A stretch of DNA of 64,000 bases from Nonomuraea coxensis DSM 45129 (GTDB taxonomy: Bacteria; Actinomycetota; Actinomycetes; Streptosporangiales; Streptosporangiaceae): assembly GCF_019397265.1 (NCBI RefSeq), contig NZ_CP068985.1:8055001-8119000 (forward strand), read 5' to 3'. Position numbers and translations under genes: made by a program. A model generated the notes under the pieces. It did no database searches. It was not told the origin of the DNA and saw only the letters and a list, made by a program, of their open reading frames with translations. This document shows, piece after piece, positions 51,501-60,057 of the stretch. Numbering within the stretch: position 1 is the stretch's first letter; each line of letters begins with the position of its first letter.

Positions 51501-52061
51501 TCAGATCCGAGGCAACAGCCCATCAGCGAACCCCTGCACGTCCTGCCGCTCCCCAGCCCGGCACACCTCCCACAACCACGTCTCCTCCCACTCCCCCGGA
51601 CACCCCTCACCGGGCCGAACCGGCACCGGCGTATAGGGCTCCTCCACCTCCGCCCGCGAACGCTCGCCGCCTCCCCCGCGCCCCGCCGAATCCGAAGCCT
51701 TCCCACCCTCAGCCCCAGCCCGCCCCCGCCCAGCACCGCTCGCGTCACGCCCTCCGGCCACCAGGTCCTTCTCCCCGCCACCGACCACCACGGCCTCCGC
51801 CCGCACCACGGCACGCCGCACCCCAGGCACGAACCCCCCGTACATCCACTGCGGCCGATCCGGCGCAGACACGAACCTCGGCTCGAACGCCATCACCGCG
51901 ACCGCTCCCCCGCCCCCGACCGCTCCGCCCCCATCCGAACGCTCCCCGAACCCCCGCGCCTGCCCCGCCAGCAGCCCACCAGCCAGGATCCCCGGCGCCA
52001 ACAACGCCCCGAACAACACCACAGGCCGCCGCCGCGCCTGCCTACACCGCCTCATGGTCAC
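51501..52061 (-). CDS. Exported hypothetical protein
   Basis: 186 residues: basic N-terminus with one hydrophobic segment (RRPVVLFGALLAPGILAGGL), then Gly/Ala/Val-rich sequence with MAFEPRFVSAPDRPQWMYGG and a C-terminal cysteine pair (RPGEGCPGEWEETWLWEVCR). High GC third positions. No family recognised; located before tRNA-Arg. Confidence 0.55.
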   Translation of the reverse strand: MTMRRCRQARRRPVVLFGALLAPGILAGGLLAGQARGFGERSDGGGAVGGGGAVAVMAFEPRFVSAPDRPQWMYGGFVPGVRRAVVRAEAVVVGGGEKDLVAGGRDASGAGRGRAGAEGGKASDSAGRGGGGERSRAEVEEPYTPVPVRPGEGCPGEWEETWLWEVCRAGERQDVQGFADGLLPRI

Positions 52062-52211
52062 CCGCAGAAGCTAGCCACGCCGAACGAGCCGCCCCCCGAC
52101 CACTTGTCAGGCCTTTACCGCAGCTCAGACCACCCATAACCAACCCCGCCGAACTACTCCCGGCTCCATGTCCCACGCACTGCCATACTTTCGCTAGGCT
52201 TACGAGAGTCC

Positions 52212-52284
52212 GCCTCCGTAGCTCAGGGGATAGAGCACCGCTCTCCTAAAGCGGGTGCCGCAGGTTCGAATCCTGCCGGGGGCA
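52212..52284 (+). tRNA. tRNA-Arg (anticodon CCT)
   Basis: 73 nt cloverleaf: acceptor GCCTCCG/CGGGGGC, anticodon stem CCGCT/AGCGG with loop CTCCTAA (CCT reads AGG), T arm GCAGG-TTCGAAT-CCTGC, discriminator A. CCA not encoded. It is the integration site of the island that follows. Confidence 0.95.
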
Positions 52285-52289
52285 CTCAC
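52240..52289 (+). repeat. attL: 50 bp core inside and just after tRNA-Arg
   Basis: GCTCTCCTAAAGCGGGTGCC through the tRNA 3' end and six bases beyond (52240-52289) recurs at the right end of the island as two pieces, 61757-61780 and 63463-63488, separated by an IS110-family element. Confidence 0.85.
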
Positions 52290-52806
52290 ATAGATTGGCC
52301 TTTCAGGCCCCTGACCTGCGGTTTCACAGCCGTAGGTCTTTTGTTTCGCCACCCTCGATAGGCAGCGGACAGTGCCCGTACGCAGCCGTACGACCATGAT
52401 CAGGGGACATACAGGGGATGATCTTGAAGACGTTTCCCCAGGTCAACCCCTGATTCCGCGTCATCCACGCAGCGACAACCCGCTACGACCGCCTCCACCC
52501 GCGGGCGACGCAGCCGTCGATCGTGCCCAATACGTGCGTACAACCGGAACGGCGACCGGCCATCGCCAGTGAGGGCGTTGTCGCTCCCTGGGCTACGCCC
52601 CGGCCGCAGACCATTGCGATCAGGCAGCCAGCACGCCAGACCCTTCCCGCTGGAGGGCTGGGGCTCAGCCAACCCGGCGATGCCGCCGGCAGGACGGGCT
52701 CGCACCCCACTCCCGTGGACACAACCGTCCGCCCGCCGCCCGTCCACGCGGCTCGGGGGTCAGAGAGATCTGGAATGGAATCCGGCGTTAACGAGGGGCT
52801 CGGTCG
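52285..52806. other. Left arm of the island; no gene recognised
   Basis: About the first 280 bp (to near 52560) are clearly related to 63484-63760 at roughly 75-80% by eye, beyond the identical att core. No ORF with coding character is seen. Confidence 0.5.
52313..52342 (+). terminator. Terminator of tRNA-Arg
   Basis: GACCTGCGG and CCGTAGGTC (one mismatch) with an 8 nt loop, followed by TTTT. The same structure, perfect, occurs at 63512-63541 after the right att copy. Confidence 0.8.
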
Positions 52807-53397
52807 CTAGGCGGAAGGGCGGTCATAGTGGATGGGTATGCTTAGACGCGGTCTTTCGAGTAGCGTTCCGTTGAAATGAATGCCGCTCTCGTTTTCAATG
52901 ATGGCCAAGAATATGGCGCTGACGCTTCTTTCCGGCTGAATGTCGTCATAGAGTGGCGCAAGGAGTGTCTCGTAGGGCGCCAGAGGGCCGAGGAACTCTG
53001 TCCAAGGCGTGAAAGGGATGGCGAGAGGTTCCGGAAAATGCACTTCCCCTTCAGTCTCTCCGTAGCGGGCATACAGAGTTTTATTGCCTTCGATATCGAT
53101 GGCTAGGTACCAATGCTTGAACCCTGAACCGGCCAGTCGATCGGTCACTTTCTTGCGCTCCGGGCAGGGGTTGACGCCGTCAAGTGTGACGATACCGTTG
53201 TCGACTGCGATGACATCGAGGTCTTCGGGTTGAGCCAAACCGGGGCTGCGGAGCATTGCTGGGTCCAAGGCCATGCGGTGAATGGCTGCGGCCGGCGTCA
53301 TTTGGTCGGAGTCGGGGATGGTCACCGTATAAGCGTACGTGTCGAGGGCCAGGGCTGGAAGTATCTCTTCATATTTTTCGATCAATTGATCTAGCAT
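52807..53397 (-). CDS. Probable immunity protein for the NucA/NucB-type toxin
   Basis: 196 residues, soluble, acidic: MLDQLIEKYEEILPALALDT, LAQPEDLDVIAVDNGIVTLD, FKHWYLAIDIEGNKTLYARY, IFLAIIENESGIHFNGTLLE. Lower GC than the chromosome. It starts directly downstream of the toxin gene on the same strand, the usual place for an immunity gene. CAGGAG is six bases before the ATG at 53395-53397 (an upstream ATG at 53401-53403 has no spacing). No immunity family is named; the assignment is from context. Confidence 0.55.
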   Translation of the reverse strand: MLDQLIEKYEEILPALALDTYAYTVTIPDSDQMTPAAAIHRMALDPAMLRSPGLAQPEDLDVIAVDNGIVTLDGVNPCPERKKVTDRLAGSGFKHWYLAIDIEGNKTLYARYGETEGEVHFPEPLAIPFTPWTEFLGPLAPYETLLAPLYDDIQPERSVSAIFLAIIENESGIHFNGTLLERPRLSIPIHYDRPSA

Positions 53398-53422
53398 GTT
53401 CATCTCCTGACTTCAATTGTCC

Positions 53423-53462
53423 TGCCCCCGGGGTGAACTAAACGCTGTTCACCCCGGGGGCA
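53423..53462 (-). terminator. Strong hairpin between toxin and immunity genes
   Basis: Perfect 16 bp arms TGCCCCCGGGGTGAAC / GTTCACCCCGGGGGCA with an 8 nt loop. It lies 20 bp upstream of the immunity-gene RBS. No U-tract follows on the minus strand, so it may attenuate rather than end transcription. Confidence 0.7.
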
Positions 53463-53509
53463 GTCAACAATTTAGGACTGCTGTAGACGGCAGTCAGATT
53501 TGCGTCTAC

Positions 53510-56500
53510 CTACCAGGCGTTAGGATAGCCTGGGACGATTGCTCTCACCAGGAAGCGGTCGTATGTCTCATTGCGGAGGTCTCCGTCTTCACCGAGGATG
53601 CGTTGTGTGCTGTAAAACTTCGCGAGGTTGTTGCCGTCCTCGTTGTTGTGCACGTGCCAGACAGGCCTGATCGAGAACCTCTTGAAGTCCTTCATCTTGC
53701 CATTGTTGGCCCCCGTCCATGACCCTTGCATGGTCGACTGGAACGGAAACTCGTCACAGTTATATACCTTGTGATTTTTCTTGTCTCCCAGCACCGCATC
53801 CTTGCGATCATAGTCTGGGAATAGAGCACGACAGAGCCGGGCGGACTTCCCGTTATTATTGTCCTTCCAGGTATCGTTGACATTCCGAGTGAGATGTCCG
53901 GTGGTATTGGTTCCGGGGATGCTTTTGCCGAGAAGCGCCGGGGTGGTCAGTTCGGGCTTGTTTTGCGCTGTCCATATGTGGGCCGGGACGCTGCGGTAGG
54001 CCATGTTGACGTTGTCCGGGTCCCCCATGTGCGCATACGGAACCCCGGGACGAGTCTCGGTGGCCTCGTAGACCAGTTGCGCCCAGGGAAAGACGCAGCC
54101 GCTGCCGTAATACCGCACGATGTACGGTGCGGAGTCGCATCGGGAGATGGGGATGGCTTGCGACCAGAAGCGTCTCACTTTCTCCGATGGTACTTCCGGG
54201 AACCAGGTCTTGAGGACGAATTGAGGGGCGCAGTTATCAATCAGGTCCCCGCCGTCGCCGTTCTTCTCATCGGACACGACGGTGAACTCGGCGACCTTGC
54301 CGGCGCTCCACTGCTCCCAGCTGCCCTCGACGTAGCTTCCATCGACCGTGCAGTGTTCACTGTTCCTAGCCATTTTCGCGCCGATGCCTATGTAGGCCCA
54401 CAGCCTCCAGGCTTGCCCGATTGGGGTGACATTTTCCAGGGATACTCGGTAATTGGTCTTGCGTTGTTTCGTGGGCGCGTTTTTTCCGTTGTTATAGGTG
54501 TATCCGATGATCGTCGCGGAAGCCGTGAGACCGTTGATAACTGTACGAGTGCCATATTGGACATCACCCGCTGCAACACTGTGGATGGCGCACCAGGCCT
54601 GACGATTGATTGTATAGCCGGGGCGCTGGCTCGCCTTCGACGAATTCCTCCGGCACTCTTGGACACGCGGGTCATCGTCAGCCAGAATGCGTGCCGCAGA
54701 TGTTGTTGGTGCCGTGGTCTCCGTCTCCGGTCGCTTGATGGTGAGCGACTGCCAGTTGGTCCAGGTGCCTGGGTTCTCGGAGCCGGTGACGCGGGCCCGC
54801 CATCTCACGTTTGCGTCGTCCCGCAATTTGCCCTTGGGGACCTGCAGAGATACCTGGCTGTCGTCTGGCTTGGCGGTGACGTTGCCCGACCAGATCAGCC
54901 GCTTGTCCGTGGACACCTTGTCCGTTTTGATGGACTTTGTGGGCTTGTCGGCGATCTCCACTTCCACCTTCGCCTCGTCGTCGCGCCCAGTGGACAACCA
55001 GCTGGTCAGGCGGGGGGTGAGGGTGGAGGCGACAGAGATGCCGTCCACGTTGCGGGCGCCTTCGACTGTCAGCTTCTCGATGGCGGGAGCAGCCTCCGTG
55101 GCGGCGTCCACGCGCCGCTGTTGAGCCGCCACCCCGGATGGGGCGGCACCAACGGGGGTGTTCATGTCGGTCTGAATCTCGGCGGCGGTCCGGACGCGGT
55201 TGTAGACGCGCACCTCGTCGATGAGGCCGCTGTAAAACTCGCCGCCCCACGCCTCGTTGCCGCCCAGGCGCAGCACACCGCCGTCGTCAACAAGGTCACC
55301 GACAAACGGGTATTGGCCGACCGGGGCACCGTTGACATACAGGATGGCGATGCTGCCGTCGTAAGTGAGCGCCAGGTGACTCCACTGGTTCAGCGGTAGC
55401 GGATCGTCGCCCACCACCGCACGCCCTCCATCGGCGAGTTCCAACGCGCCTATGGGGAGGGAACTCTCGGAGGAGGAGTACAGGGTGTAGGAGCCGTCGA
55501 AGTAGTTCTCCTTCATCAGCACGGTGCGGTAGCCGCCCGCTGCGGTAGGCCGCACCCAGGCCGACACCGTCAGTGTGTCGGTCATGCGCAACGACGGGGC
55601 GTGCGGGATGGTGACCCAGCTGGAGGTGCCGTTGAAGGACAGGGCCTTGCCGTACTTGCCGGTGGTGCTCCAGGTGGTGTCGGTGGCCACTCCGGTGTTG
55701 TGCTGCCCGGAGGAGTCGCCGACGGTGGTGCCCGAGCCCTCATTCATGCCGTACGCGGCCACCAGACCCGGGGTCGCCGGCGGAGCCGTGACGGCGGCCG
55801 AGACCTCGTTCGAGGACGCGCTGAGGTTGCCCGCCGCGTCGGCGGCACGCACCCGGTAGTAGTACGTGCCCGCCGCGAGGCCTCCGTCGGCGAAGGTGGT
55901 GGTGGCGGTGACCGAGCCGACCTGGTTGGCAGCCGACGGAGTGAACCCCGGCGTCGTGGAGCGGTGGACACGGTAGCCGGTCACGCCGACGTTGTCCGTC
56001 GAGGCCGTCCAGGTGAGCTGGGCGCTACCGGGACCGCCGGTCGCGGCGAGCGAGCCGGGCGCGGTCGGCGCCTGCGTGTCCGGCGGCGCCGCCTGGCCGA
56101 TCGGAGTGGTCATGTCGGTCTGGATCTCGGCGGCGGTCTGGGCGCGGTTGTAGATGCGCACCTCGTCGATCAGGCCGCTGAAGTACTCGTTCCAGACGAC
56201 GTTGCCGCCGATCCGCAGCGGGTTGCCGTCGTCGTAGAGGCTGCCGCTCAGCGCGGTCTGGTCGATCTGCTGGCCGTTGACGAACAACCGCAGCGCGGCG
56301 CCGTCGTAGGTGAGCGCCAGGTGGCTCCAGGTGTTCACCGGCAACGGTGAGAGCCCCTCCGCCGTCGTCGAGGTCTCAGGAGCGGTCTGCACCCAGCCGG
56401 ACGGCAGCGTACTGCCGTTGGCGGCGTACAGGGCGTAGGAGGCCCCGTCGGCACTCAGTTCCTTGGTCACCACACTCTTCCACGGGGTGCCGGTCACCGT

Positions 56501-56731
56501 GGTCGGATTGACCCAGGCAGACAGCGTCATCCCGGTCGTCAGGCGCAGCGACGCGGCGTGCGCGACCGTGACCATGCTGGAGGAACCGTTGAACGACAGC
56601 GCCTTGCCGTACTTGCCGTTCACCCAGCTGGTAGTGCCGGTGCCTGCTCCGGTGTTGTTCTGGCCGGAGGAGTCGGCCACGTTGGTGCCTGAGCCATCAT
56701 TCATGCCGTAGGCCGCTACCAGGCCCGGCAC
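53510..56731 (-). CDS. Polymorphic-toxin-like protein, LamG-FN3-LamG with C-terminal NucA/NucB-type nuclease
   Basis: 1073 residues in the current frame. LamG 1 (1-210: AAYGMNDGSGTNVADSSG, WSHLALTYDGAALRLFVNGQ), FN3 (about 220-315: APTAPGSLAATGGPGSAQLT, TYYYRVRAADAAGNLSASSN), LamG 2 (320-530), an Ig-like region (550-690) and a C-terminal domain of ~370 residues ending KVYNCDEFPFQST..GSWTGANNG and NNEDGNNLAKFYSTQRIL, the CDEYPFAST and DNRxxGxxLxxFYxxxR pattern of NucA/NucB deoxyribonucleases. The present start (GTG 56731) is artificial: the gene continues on the far side of IS copy 1. Confidence 0.82.
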   Translation of the reverse strand: MPGLVAAYGMNDGSGTNVADSSGQNNTGAGTGTTSWVNGKYGKALSFNGSSSMVTVAHAASLRLTTGMTLSAWVNPTTVTGTPWKSVVTKELSADGASYALYAANGSTLPSGWVQTAPETSTTAEGLSPLPVNTWSHLALTYDGAALRLFVNGQQIDQTALSGSLYDDGNPLRIGGNVVWNEYFSGLIDEVRIYNRAQTAAEIQTDMTTPIGQAAPPDTQAPTAPGSLAATGGPGSAQLTWTASTDNVGVTGYRVHRSTTPGFTPSAANQVGSVTATTTFADGGLAAGTYYYRVRAADAAGNLSASSNEVSAAVTAPPATPGLVAAYGMNEGSGTTVGDSSGQHNTGVATDTTWSTTGKYGKALSFNGTSSWVTIPHAPSLRMTDTLTVSAWVRPTAAGGYRTVLMKENYFDGSYTLYSSSESSLPIGALELADGGRAVVGDDPLPLNQWSHLALTYDGSIAILYVNGAPVGQYPFVGDLVDDGGVLRLGGNEAWGGEFYSGLIDEVRVYNRVRTAAEIQTDMNTPVGAAPSGVAAQQRRVDAATEAAPAIEKLTVEGARNVDGISVASTLTPRLTSWLSTGRDDEAKVEVEIADKPTKSIKTDKVSTDKRLIWSGNVTAKPDDSQVSLQVPKGKLRDDANVRWRARVTGSENPGTWTNWQSLTIKRPETETTAPTTSAARILADDDPRVQECRRNSSKASQRPGYTINRQAWCAIHSVAAGDVQYGTRTVINGLTASATIIGYTYNNGKNAPTKQRKTNYRVSLENVTPIGQAWRLWAYIGIGAKMARNSEHCTVDGSYVEGSWEQWSAGKVAEFTVVSDEKNGDGGDLIDNCAPQFVLKTWFPEVPSEKVRRFWSQAIPISRCDSAPYIVRYYGSGCVFPWAQLVYEATETRPGVPYAHMGDPDNVNMAYRSVPAHIWTAQNKPELTTPALLGKSIPGTNTTGHLTRNVNDTWKDNNNGKSARLCRALFPDYDRKDAVLGDKKNHKVYNCDEFPFQSTMQGSWTGANNGKMKDFKRFSIRPVWHVHNNEDGNNLAKFYSTQRILGEDGDLRNETYDRFLVRAIVPGYPNAW

Positions 56732-56840
56732 ATGGGAGGTTCCGCCCGCCGCCGTAAACCCTCTCTGTCAGACTGCTGTGAGACATGGGATGAACGAGTC
56801 CTTTTGATACGAAGCAGGGCGAGACAGGACGATCGAGACA

Positions 56841-57299
56841 GTGACGATGACCCTCGCCGACCAGGCCGCCATGAGCGGGCAGAACGGTCAGGCGACCGAC
56901 AAGCAGGTGAGCCGGCCGACGCGCCGGACGTTCACCGCGGCCTACAAGGCACGGATCCTGGCGGCCTTCGACGCTCTGCCCGAGGGCAGCTCCGAGCGTG
57001 GCGCCCTGATGCGCCGGGAAAGGCTGTATCACTCGCACATCGAACACTGGCGAAAGCAGCAGGAGAACGGGACGCTGGCCTCCTCGACAGGTAAACCGAA
57101 GAAGGACACGGAATCTGAGGAACTGGCCCGGCTGCGGGCCGAGAACAAGAAGCTCAAAGCCGACGCGGCCAAGCTTGAGGCCAAGAACGAAAAGCTCACC
57201 AGCGAACTGGGGAAGACGAAGACCGCGCTGAATATCGCGGGAAAAGCATTCGCGCTGCTGGACGACATCTCACGCAGCGCGGACTCCGACGAGACCTGA
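56841..57299 (+). CDS. IS3-family transposase OrfA (copy 1)
   Basis: 152 residues: helix-turn-helix (RRTFTAAYKARILAAFDALP, LYHSHIEHWRKQQENG) and a long Lys/Glu coiled coil (EELARLRAENKKLKADAAKL, EAKNEKLTSELGKTKTAL). Stops 30 bp before the orfB ATG; orfB is probably reached by a -1 frameshift near the end of orfA. Confidence 0.9.
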   Translation: MTMTLADQAAMSGQNGQATDKQVSRPTRRTFTAAYKARILAAFDALPEGSSERGALMRRERLYHSHIEHWRKQQENGTLASSTGKPKKDTESEELARLRAENKKLKADAAKLEAKNEKLTSELGKTKTALNIAGKAFALLDDISRSADSDET

Positions 57300-57328
57300 A
57301 CCGCATCATCGACGAGCATTTCCCGGGC

Positions 57329-58336
57329 ATGGAGACGGCCGTCGGCACGACCAAGGCGTGCGAGGTACTCGGCAAGGCCCGCGCCAGCCTGTACCGGCAG
57401 CGAAATCCGAAGCCGCGCAGGCAAGGTCCGCGCCGGCCGTTTCATCACCCGGCGGAGTTGTCCGAGGAGGAACGGGCGCAGGTGCTGGCGGTGCTGGACT
57501 CGTCCCGGTTCGCCGACAAGTCGGCGGGCCAGGTATGGGCGATCCTGCTGGATGAGGGCACCTACCTGTGCTCGCAGGCCACCATGTACCGGTTGCTGCG
57601 CGAGCGCGGCCAGTCCGGCGAGCGGCGCGCGCAGGCCACCCATCCGGCGAAGAAGAAGCCCGAACTGGAGGCCGACGGACCGAATCAAGTATGGAGCTGG
57701 GATATCACGAAACTGAAAGGCCCGGCGCGCGGCGTCCACTACCTTCTCTACGTCATCCTCGACATTTTCTCCCGCAAGGTCATCTGGTGGGAGATCTGGC
57801 CGACCGAGAACGGCACTCTGGCCAAGGAGTTCATCGAGCGCGCCATCGAGCGCAACGGCGGGATCGCACCTGACGCGATCCACGCCGATCGCGGCACGTC
57901 GATGACGTCGAACACCGTCACTGGCCTGCTCGCGCAGCTCGGGATCGATCAGTCGCATTCACGGCCGCGCGTGTCCAACGACAACCCCTACTCGGAGGCG
58001 CAGTTCAAGACACTCAAATATTGCCCGGCGTTTCCCGGGAGGTTCGGCTCGATCGAAGACGCCCGTATCTTCTGTGAGCAGTTCTTTGATTATTACAACA
58101 ACGAGCATCGTCATTCGGGTATCGCGATGCACACTCCCGCGTCCGTGCACGACGGCACCGCCGTCAAGATCCACGCCCAGCGGGTCGCCACGCTGAACGC
58201 GGCCTTCCTGGCCCGCCCCGAGCGGTTCCGCGGCCGGCGCCCCTACCCGCCGTCGCTGCCGGCCAGAGTGTGGATCAACAGGCCACCTACGACCCTCCAG
58301 AGCGACGCTTCACCTCAAACCACACAAGTAGCCTGA
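57329..58336 (+). CDS. IS3-family transposase OrfB (copy 1)
   Basis: 335 residues with the DDE core: D125 (WSWDITKLKG), D187 (HADRGTSM) and E223 (NPYSEAQFKTLK), D-to-E spacing of 35 as expected. N-terminal HTH_21-like region. Differs from copy 2 by one residue seen (Tyr versus Asn in RRPxPPSLPARVW). Confidence 0.93.
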   Translation: METAVGTTKACEVLGKARASLYRQRNPKPRRQGPRRPFHHPAELSEEERAQVLAVLDSSRFADKSAGQVWAILLDEGTYLCSQATMYRLLRERGQSGERRAQATHPAKKKPELEADGPNQVWSWDITKLKGPARGVHYLLYVILDIFSRKVIWWEIWPTENGTLAKEFIERAIERNGGIAPDAIHADRGTSMTSNTVTGLLAQLGIDQSHSRPRVSNDNPYSEAQFKTLKYCPAFPGRFGSIEDARIFCEQFFDYYNNEHRHSGIAMHTPASVHDGTAVKIHAQRVATLNAAFLARPERFRGRRPYPPSLPARVWINRPPTTLQSDASPQTTQVA

Positions 58337-58362
58337 TGTCTCATTCGGTTTGACAGGCACCG

Positions 58363-59487
58363 AAACGTTGCGGAGTAGTCGGTCATTACATTTCCGGCGG
58401 CGTCCCTGGCTGCCTTGACCTCAATGCGGTAACGCTGGCCTTCTTTCAGGGATTGCTCGGGCTTGAGCACCCATCCCTGATCGCTCGGTTCGACTTCCTC
58501 TGTATCGGGATCATCTCCGATGGGCGTGACGCTGAAGGCGATGCCGGTTCCTGCCGCATCCTTTAAGGCGAACGTCTGGCCCGTCACCGATTCCGTGAAC
58601 GCGACGCGGATCTCTGCGTCGAGGGCGACGTCGGTGTCACCATCGGCTGGGTTCGTCATCACCTCGGGTGCCAGCGTGTCCGGGGTGGGAGGATCATCCG
58701 GGGCATCGACGCCGCCGCCTTCCTCCCGGGCGAACTCCTCCAGTTCCTCCTCGGTCAAGCCCTCCGGTTGCGGCAGATCATTGGGGTTGACGGGGATGTA
58801 CTCGGTGGAGTTCAGAGCCGCTTGGCGCACTTCTTCATCGCTCGGGGCGACGCCAGGTGGGATGTCGTCTTGTGTTTGCCGGGTCCGCTGGTCTGCCAGG
58901 TCTTCTGGCGTGACCCCCCAATCGCCATACTGAAACGTGCCTACTTCCACAGTGGGAACGGGCTCGTACTCGATGAAGAGGACAGGGCCGCGAGGGGTGA
59001 AGGGATAGGTGTCGTAGCCGCCGTACTCGTCGGAGCGGTAGTAGCGCCAGTTCTGCGCAACGGTCTCGGTGGGTGAGGTGAGCCGGACGCCCTCGTCGGG
59101 TTCGCCGTTCATCCACGCCTGGACCATTTGCTCGATGGAGTAGTAGAGCTCGTCCTCGCCTTCGGGGCAGGGGATGGTCGCGCTGTAGGCGCCCTTGTTG
59201 CCGACCTGCCCGCTGGTGGTGACCGACGGCTGGTTGCTCCAGGTGAGCGTATTCACGGTCCACGGGGTGGTGATGCGGTGGGCAACGATGCCGGGGCTGT
59301 CGGTGTCGCTGCAGGTGTGGGAGTTGTAGTTGTGCAGCCGCAGGTCGGCGTTCCTGACCGTGCCGCCCATCAGCGGCGTGTCGTGGATGTTGAAGCGGAT
59401 GTAGGTGCGGTGGGTCTGCTCGCCGCTGTGCGAGCGGCCGGCCAGCAGCCATTGCAGCGTGGCGTTGACGGCTCCGTCCGGGCGCAC
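58363..59487 (-). pseudogene. Middle part of the split toxin gene (DNRLRE and Ig-like domains)
   Basis: Continuous frame from 59487: HRTYIRFNIHDTPLMGGTVR, NADLRLHNYNSHTCSDTDSP, ITTPWTVNTLTWSNQPSVTT, EGVRLTSPTETVAQNWRYYR is the second half of a DNRLRE (carbohydrate-binding-like) domain; an acidic linker (EELEEFAREEGGGVDAPDDP) and a SbsA-like Ig domain (MTNPADGDTDVALDAEIRVA, RIEVKAARDAAGNVMTDYSA) follow. The next codons TF then run, after removal of IS copy 1 and one AAA, in frame into TAAGGTSHVPGLVAAYG. The 5' end is cut by IS copy 2, so signal peptide and start are gone. Confidence 0.85.
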
Positions 59488-59569
59488 CCCTCTCTGTCAG
59501 ACTGCTGTGAGACATGGGATGAACGAGTCCTTTTGATACGAAGCAGGGCGAGACAGGACGATCGAGACA

Positions 59570-60028
59570 GTGACGATGACCCTCGCCGACCAGGCCGCCA
59601 TGAGCGGGCAGAACGGTCAGGCGACCGACAAGCAGGTGAGCCGGCCGACGCGCCGGACGTTCACCGCGGCCTACAAGGCACGGATCCTGGCGGCCTTCGA
59701 CGCTCTGCCCGAGGGCAGCTCCGAGCGTGGCGCCCTGATGCGCCGGGAAAGGCTGTATCACTCGCACATCGAACACTGGCGAAAGCAGCAGGAGAACGGG
59801 ACGCTGGCCTCCTCGACAGGTAAACCGAAGAAGGACACGGAATCTGAGGAACTGGCCCGGCTGCGGGCCGAGAACAAGAAGCTCAAAGCCGACGCGGCCA
59901 AGCTTGAGGCCAAGAACGAAAAGCTCACCAGCGAACTGGGGAAGACGAAGACCGCGCTGAATATCGCGGGAAAAGCATTCGCGCTGCTGGACGACATCTC
60001 ACGCAGCGCGGACTCCGACGAGACCTGA
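59570..60028 (+). CDS. IS3-family transposase OrfA (copy 2)
   Basis: Protein identical to the copy at 56841-57299 over all 152 residues: HTH followed by a Lys/Glu coiled coil. Intact. Confidence 0.9.
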   Translation: MTMTLADQAAMSGQNGQATDKQVSRPTRRTFTAAYKARILAAFDALPEGSSERGALMRRERLYHSHIEHWRKQQENGTLASSTGKPKKDTESEELARLRAENKKLKADAAKLEAKNEKLTSELGKTKTALNIAGKAFALLDDISRSADSDET

Positions 60029-60057
60029 ACCGCATCATCGACGAGCATTTCCCGGGC

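Larger units (their letters stand above)
56759..58362 (+). mobile_element. IS3-family element, copy 1
   Basis: 1604 bp, nearly identical to 59488-61091. Ends CCCTCTCTGTCAGACTGC... and ...GGTTTGACAGGCACCG, with inner inverted repeats TGTCAGAC / TGTCAAAC and TGAGACAT. Flanked by the 3 bp duplication AAA (56756-56758 and 58363-58365). Inserted in the toxin gene. Confidence 0.93.

Noticed and set aside
52200..52397. 65-codon minus-strand ORF across tRNA-Arg
   Set aside because: It is the reverse complement of a tRNA gene and its terminator, a common false ORF.
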